From assembly GCA_964342805.1 (NCBI GenBank), contig CAYFHQ010000004.1:1-64000 (forward strand): a stretch of 64,000 bases of DNA. Direction: 5' to 3'. The translations under genes and the position numbers were made by a program. The DNA is from CAYFHQ01 sp964342805. GTDB taxonomy: Bacteria; Bacillota; Clostridia; Peptostreptococcales; Acidaminobacteraceae. Under the pieces are notes generated by a model. It was not told the origin of the DNA, made no database searches, and was given only the letters and a program-made list of their open reading frames with translations. Of this stretch, positions 60,026-64,000 are shown piece by piece (within the stretch, counting starts at the first letter, position 1; every line of letters starts with the position of its first letter).

Positions 60026-62014
60026 ATGGGCAACAATCGTTCCTCAAAACTCTTTCCAAGTGAAAACGGCTTGTATTTATGGATTATTGCTTTCCTGGTT
60101 CTTTTGCTGACCCTTTTTGAGCCCCTCCTGGGGATTGCAGGTTTGGGCCTTCTGGGCTACCTGAATTTCCACAACTGGCGACAGGGCAAGCAGAGAAGCA
60201 AGCGGTGGCAAAAATACATAGAGTCCTTGTCCAGTGATATTGATTCAGCGGCCCGGTATGCCATTTTAAACTTGCCTATTCCCCTTACCCTGGTGGATTT
60301 AGACGGCAAGATTTCCTGGTATAACTCCAAGTTTTCAGAGATGGTCGATAAAAAAGATATCCTGGGTCAGGACTTAAAGAGCCTGGTGCCACAAATGGAT
60401 GTGGAGGATATTATTGAGGATGATGATGTCCGGGAAATCCGCCTGGGAGATCGCTATTATCATGTGCTTCATAACCTGGTGAAACTGGGAGATGAAGAGG
60501 ACGACCGTCTGATCATGATGCTTTACTGGATTGATCAAACAGAGTTTGTCAGTGTCCAGGAGAAGTATGACGATGAACGTCCTATTGTAGCCCTGGTCCA
60601 GGTGGACAACTACGATGATGTTCTTAACGATTCTAAAGAAGAGAAGCGTCCTGTGATCAAGGCTGAAATTGATCAGAAAATCAAACTCTGGGCCACTCGA
60701 ATGAACGGCCTGATGAAGAAGTTTGGGGACGATAAATACTTAGTCATTTTTGAGAGCAAGTTCCTGGAGAACTTAGAAGCCAAGCGCTTTACTATCTTGG
60801 ACGAACTGCGGGAAATTGAAGTGGGCAACCGCTTCCCCATTACCCTGTCCATAGGGGTTGGGGTCAATGGCAGAAGTTTTAGCCAGCTGGAAGAACACGC
60901 CTATTCCTCCTTGGAACTGGCCCTGGGCCGTGGTGGTGACCAGGCTGTGGTTCGTAAAAAGGGCAACTTTGAGTTTTACGGTGGTAAAACCAAGGCAGTT
61001 GAAAAGCGCAATAGGGTTAAGGCCCGGGTCATTGCCCATGCATTTAGACCCCTAATTGATGAGTCTTCCAAGGTCTTTATTATGGGTCACAAGTATCCGG
61101 ACATGGACGCCTTTGGTGCAGCCATTGGGGTTTACCGGGCAGTCATGAACCGGGGTAAGGACGGCTATATTGTCCTTAACGAAGTCAATGAGTCAATACT
61201 CAACGTCTATAACGTCTTTGGGGATGATCCCAACTACAAGTTTATTACTACAGAAGAAGCCCTGGAACTTTTGGATTTTAACACCCTGCTGGTCGTGGTG
61301 GACACCCACCGGCCAAGTTTTACTGAAGCACCTGAACTCCTGGACTCCAAGCTAAAAGTGGTCCTTTTTGACCATCACCGCAGGGGAACAGAGTTTATTG
61401 ATAATGCTGTACTGAAGTACACAGAACCCTATGCCTCGTCCACCAGTGAACTGGTTACGGAAATCCTGCAGTACATGGAAAACAACATGTACTTGAACAA
61501 GCAGGAGGCGGAAGCCCTCTTGGCTGGTATTACCGTGGACACCAAGAGTTTTACCTTTAAAACCGGCGTGAGGACCTTTGAGGCAGCCTCTTTACTTAGA
61601 CGGTTTGGAGCCGACACTACAGCGGTACGTCAGCTCTTCCAAGACGACTTGTCGACCTTTATTCACAAGTCGCAAATTGTCTCCAGTGCGACCATTTACA
61701 ATAATGAGATCGCCATATCCGTCTATGCTGATGACATTCCCAATGCCCAGTTGGTAGCGGCCCAAAGTGCCGACGCCCTCCTCAACATTCGGGGGATTAC
61801 CACCTCCTTTGTGATTGGGCGTAAGCTGGAGGGAGAGGTCTTCATCAGTGGTCGGTCCTTGGGAGACGTTAATGTCCAGGTGGTCCTGGAGAAAATCGGT
61901 GGTGGTGGCCATATGGAAGTGGCCGGTGCCCAGTTTAGAGACAAATCAATGGACGAGGTGAAGGACCTACTCATCGAAGCCATTAATGCATATGTCAGCG
62001 AGGAAGGAGAATAA
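60026..62014 (+). CDS. gdpP: Cyclic-di-AMP phosphodiesterase GdpP
   Basis: GdpP (662 aa) hydrolyses c-di-AMP. It has two N-terminal membrane segments (about 15-52), a PAS domain (about 75-155), a degenerate GGDEF domain (about 175-300) and a DHH-DHHA1 phosphodiesterase (about 340-660) with FIMGHKYPDMDAFGA, LFDHHRR and GGGHMEVAGA. AGGAGGA precedes the ATG. It lies 4 bp after DUF2232 and 2 bp before rplI, the canonical yybS-yybT-rplI order. Confidence 0.95.
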   Translation: MGNNRSSKLFPSENGLYLWIIAFLVLLLTLFEPLLGIAGLGLLGYLNFHNWRQGKQRSKRWQKYIESLSSDIDSAARYAILNLPIPLTLVDLDGKISWYNSKFSEMVDKKDILGQDLKSLVPQMDVEDIIEDDDVREIRLGDRYYHVLHNLVKLGDEEDDRLIMMLYWIDQTEFVSVQEKYDDERPIVALVQVDNYDDVLNDSKEEKRPVIKAEIDQKIKLWATRMNGLMKKFGDDKYLVIFESKFLENLEAKRFTILDELREIEVGNRFPITLSIGVGVNGRSFSQLEEHAYSSLELALGRGGDQAVVRKKGNFEFYGGKTKAVEKRNRVKARVIAHAFRPLIDESSKVFIMGHKYPDMDAFGAAIGVYRAVMNRGKDGYIVLNEVNESILNVYNVFGDDPNYKFITTEEALELLDFNTLLVVVDTHRPSFTEAPELLDSKLKVVLFDHHRRGTEFIDNAVLKYTEPYASSTSELVTEILQYMENNMYLNKQEAEALLAGITVDTKSFTFKTGVRTFEAASLLRRFGADTTAVRQLFQDDLSTFIHKSQIVSSATIYNNEIAISVYADDIPNAQLVAAQSADALLNIRGITTSFVIGRKLEGEVFISGRSLGDVNVQVVLEKIGGGGHMEVAGAQFRDKSMDEVKDLLIEAINAYVSEEGE

Positions 62015-62016
62015 CC

Positions 62017-62460
62017 ATGAAAGTCATTCTACTAAAAGACATTAAAGGAACAGGTAAAAAAGGTGATGTAATCAATGCAAGTGATGGACACGCTCGAAAC
62101 TACTTAATTCCAAGAGGTCTAGCTAAGGAAGCAACAGACGGCAATGTAAGTGCCATGCAGCACCAAAAGGCTTCCCTTGATAAGCGTAACCTAGAGGTTC
62201 TAGACGCAGCAAAAGAACTACAGAAAAAAATTGAAACCCTAACTGTCAAGTTCCAGGCAAAGTCCGGAGACGCAGGTAAGCTCTTTGGTTCCATTACCAA
62301 CAAGGACGTAGCGAAAATGCTCAAGCAGCAGTATGGTGTGGAAGTGGAAAAGAAGAAGATCAAGATGGACCAGATCAAAACACTGGGGACAACCAATGTA
62401 GAGATCAAGCTTCACCCCAAGGTGACTGCCAAGCTGAAGGTAGAAGTTACTGAGCAATAA
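62017..62460 (+). CDS. rplI: 50S ribosomal protein L9
   Basis: L9 (147 aa) starts MKVILLKDIKGTGKKGD with the GHARNYLIPRGLA segment, a long connecting helix, and the C-terminal domain. It binds 23S rRNA. It starts 2 bp after the gdpP stop. Confidence 0.97.
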   Translation: MKVILLKDIKGTGKKGDVINASDGHARNYLIPRGLAKEATDGNVSAMQHQKASLDKRNLEVLDAAKELQKKIETLTVKFQAKSGDAGKLFGSITNKDVAKMLKQQYGVEVEKKKIKMDQIKTLGTTNVEIKLHPKVTAKLKVEVTEQ

Positions 62461-62503
62461 AAGCATACTTTTTGCAAGCAATTCGACCCTGTCGGATAAC
62501 GAG

Positions 62504-62531
62504 GCCTCCCGGTTAACTGGGAGGCTTTTTT
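62504..62531 (+). terminator. Terminator after rplI
   Basis: GCCTCCC pairs with GGGAGGC around an 8-nt GGTTAACT-type loop, followed by six Ts. The 62532-62722 stretch shows no gene or clear promoter. Confidence 0.88.
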
Positions 62532-62722
62532 CGTGGGAAGATTCATGTGGACCTTGATTTGACTGGCTTGCGGCGGATTGTCCTGGGGCTTGTTCCCTTG
62601 GTTTCATACGTATCATTACGAAATTGTAAATTTGAAAGGGCAGGGTTTAGGGGTGCCTTTATCCAATAGAATAACAAAGCTGAATATTCTAAAAATTTAC
62701 GAATTGGGACATGGAGGAGAGC

Positions 62723-63652
62723 ATGCACGAAAAATTGGTTGGGAATATAGGAAAAGTAATCATCGGAAAAGATGACGTTGTAATGAAACTCATGACGGCT
62801 CTGTTGGCTGGAGGCCACGTCCTCATAGAAGATGTACCGGGGGTAGGAAAGACAACCATGGCCAAGGCCTTGGCCAAGTCCATAGACTTGAGCTTTCAGC
62901 GGATTCAGTTTACACCGGACTTGTTACCTTCAGATATCTTAGGGGTGTCTATTTATAATCGAGAGGCAGACGCCTTTGTCTATAAAAAAGGGCCAATCTT
63001 TAGTCAGATTATCCTGGCAGACGAGATCAACCGTGCGTCACCCAAGACCCAGTCCTCCTTACTGGAGGCCATGGAAGAGCGCCAGGTAACCATGGACGGG
63101 GTGACCCACACCATGGAGGAGCCCTTTATGGTTTTGGCCACTCAGAACCCCATTGAGTACGAGGGGACCTTCCCCCTTCCTGAGGCCCAGTTGGACCGAT
63201 TTATCATGAAACTGTCCATAGGGTATCCGGACAAGTCACAAGAGATGGACATCCTGGCCAAGTTACAGGGTCGAGACCACCTGTCCTTGATTAGTTCGGT
63301 TTTGGCCGGGGCAGATGTACTGGCCATGCGGGAAGAAGTGGACCAAATCCATGTGGAGCCGGCGATTTGGGAGTATATTGTCGACATTACAAGACGAACT
63401 AGAGAGTCCGACGAGATCGTACTGGGTGCGTCACCCCGAGCTAGCTTGGCCCTCTATAAGACAGCGCGGGCCCATGCCTACTTGGCAGGTCGAACCTATG
63501 TCTTGCCTGAGGATGTCAAAGCCTTGGCGCCAGATGTCCTGTCCCACCGTTTGATTATTAAACCAGAGGTTCGCTATAAGGGTCGTACACCAAAGACGGT
63601 TATTGAGGACATTCTTCAGTTTGTGCGTGTACCCAAGGTGATGGATAAATGA
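62723..63652 (+). CDS. MoxR family AAA+ ATPase
   Basis: This 309-aa MoxR ATPase has Walker A EDVPGVGKTT (about 36-45), Walker B IILADEINRA, and ATQNPIEYEGTFPLPEAQLDRF, the MoxR signature. MoxR proteins act as chaperones for metal-site or envelope proteins, typically with DUF58 and transglutaminase partners. The ATG at 62723 follows GGAGGAG; an ATG four codons earlier overlaps that site. It overlaps the DUF58-like gene by 4 bp. Confidence 0.92.
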   Translation: MHEKLVGNIGKVIIGKDDVVMKLMTALLAGGHVLIEDVPGVGKTTMAKALAKSIDLSFQRIQFTPDLLPSDILGVSIYNREADAFVYKKGPIFSQIILADEINRASPKTQSSLLEAMEERQVTMDGVTHTMEEPFMVLATQNPIEYEGTFPLPEAQLDRFIMKLSIGYPDKSQEMDILAKLQGRDHLSLISSVLAGADVLAMREEVDQIHVEPAIWEYIVDITRRTRESDEIVLGASPRASLALYKTARAHAYLAGRTYVLPEDVKALAPDVLSHRLIIKPEVRYKGRTPKTVIEDILQFVRVPKVMDK

Positions 63653-64000
63653 GAAACAGAATAGTATTTCTACTGGGGCTTGGGGTCGCCATAACCATGG
63701 CACTGCTCACCGGTGGACGCTTTCTGTATTTGATTGCCGTTTCCATGATGTTGGTGTATGTGGGATCGTGGCTGATTCTCAAAATTAACGCACGAAATTT
63801 ATTCCTCTTTTTCAATGTGTCCGGAGAAGTCCTTTCCGTTGGTGACTCCATCCGCATTGAATACAAGTTATCCAATATGCGTATGCTACCGGTGGCCTAT
63901 GGTCGCATGGCCTTCCATGTGTCCAGACGCCTGGGGGACATGGAGTTTCCTTCGGAGACGGCCTATTTTGGTCCCTACCAAATGATCAGCATTCGCAAGG
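63649..64000 (+). CDS. N-terminal part of a DUF58-type protein (cut by the window edge)
   Basis: An open frame starts at ATGA overlapping the moxR stop and runs to the end of the window (117 codons). It begins with two hydrophobic segments (about 5-45), then a beta-rich start with 'SGEVLSVGDSIRIEYKLSN'. MoxR-DUF58 pairing makes a DUF58 identity likely, but the defining domain lies beyond the window. Confidence 0.78.
   Translation, partial: MRNRIVFLLGLGVAITMALLTGGRFLYLIAVSMMLVYVGSWLILKINARNLFLFFNVSGEVLSVGDSIRIEYKLSNMRMLPVAYGRMAFHVSRRLGDMEFPSETAYFGPYQMISIRK

Noticed and set aside
1..64000. CRISPR arrays, insertion sequences, prophage
   Set aside because: No regular spaced repeats, transposase, integrase or phage gene patterns were seen.

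Overview
The window is a chromosomal origin-of-replication region from a low-to-moderate GC Firmicute, most likely a member of the Clostridia. The evidence is the gene order around dnaA, the Bacillus-type SRP RNA, Noc plus Soj/ParB, a Gram-positive c-di-AMP phosphodiesterase, L25/CTC, and a SigB/RsbV/RsbW module. A genus cannot be fixed from the sequence alone. No insertion sequence, prophage or CRISPR array was seen; nearly everything is vertically organised core genome plus signalling and envelope accessory operons.

Layout. At the left edge a strong promoter fires leftwards into what looks like an rRNA operon leader running off the window. Next come a biotin operon (bioB-bioD-bioA, minus strand) with a BirA-type operator, a 370-bp intergenic block full of strong hairpins with no recognised identity, trpS, and the rsbV-rsbW-sigB stress operon. 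The replication core follows: gyrA, gyrB, recF, yaaA, dnaN and dnaA on the minus strand. DnaA boxes lie on both sides of dnaA (bipartite oriC), and rpmH-rnpA-yidD-yidC-jag-mnmE-mnmG-rsmG-noc-soj-parB run rightwards. Two perfect parS sites follow parB, and the first is built into its terminator.

From 27 to 42 kb there is a lipid kinase, an AcoR-like regulator without an AAA+ domain, and an uncharacterised four-gene operon (two small HTH/coiled-coil proteins, a coiled-coil protein and a membrane-anchored OmpA-like protein). Then come a perfect Noc-binding palindrome, tRNA-Arg, tadA, tRNA-Ser, SRP RNA, two overlapping HD-GYP receptor genes, dnaX-ybaB-recR, and L25/CTC.

From 42 to 64 kb there is a compact Tad/Flp-like pilus or secretion operon, a degenerate hybrid histidine kinase, and a Fur-box-controlled DUF2325 gene. 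An RNA methyltransferase, a PAS-PP2C phosphatase (possible input to the distant SigB module), and a selenium/molybdenum-hydroxylase maturation cluster (yqeC, mocA, yedF, DUF3343) follow. The right end holds an aminotransferase, rpsF-ssb-rpsR with a structured leader, DUF2232, gdpP, rplI and the start of a MoxR-DUF58 operon.

How the genes work together. The centre is the replication, segregation and nucleoid-occlusion apparatus with its cis sites: DnaA boxes, parS and a Noc site. The flanks hold stress signalling (PP2C to RsbV/RsbW to SigB), cyclic-dinucleotide turnover (HD-GYP, GdpP) and envelope machinery. The most promising undescribed items are the hairpin-rich intergenic RNA candidate at 3.48-3.83 kb, the HTH/coiled-coil/OmpA operon at 29.7-32.2 kb, and the pseudokinase-REC protein at 47.4 kb that shares an unusual Cys-cluster PAS domain with the nearby phosphatase.
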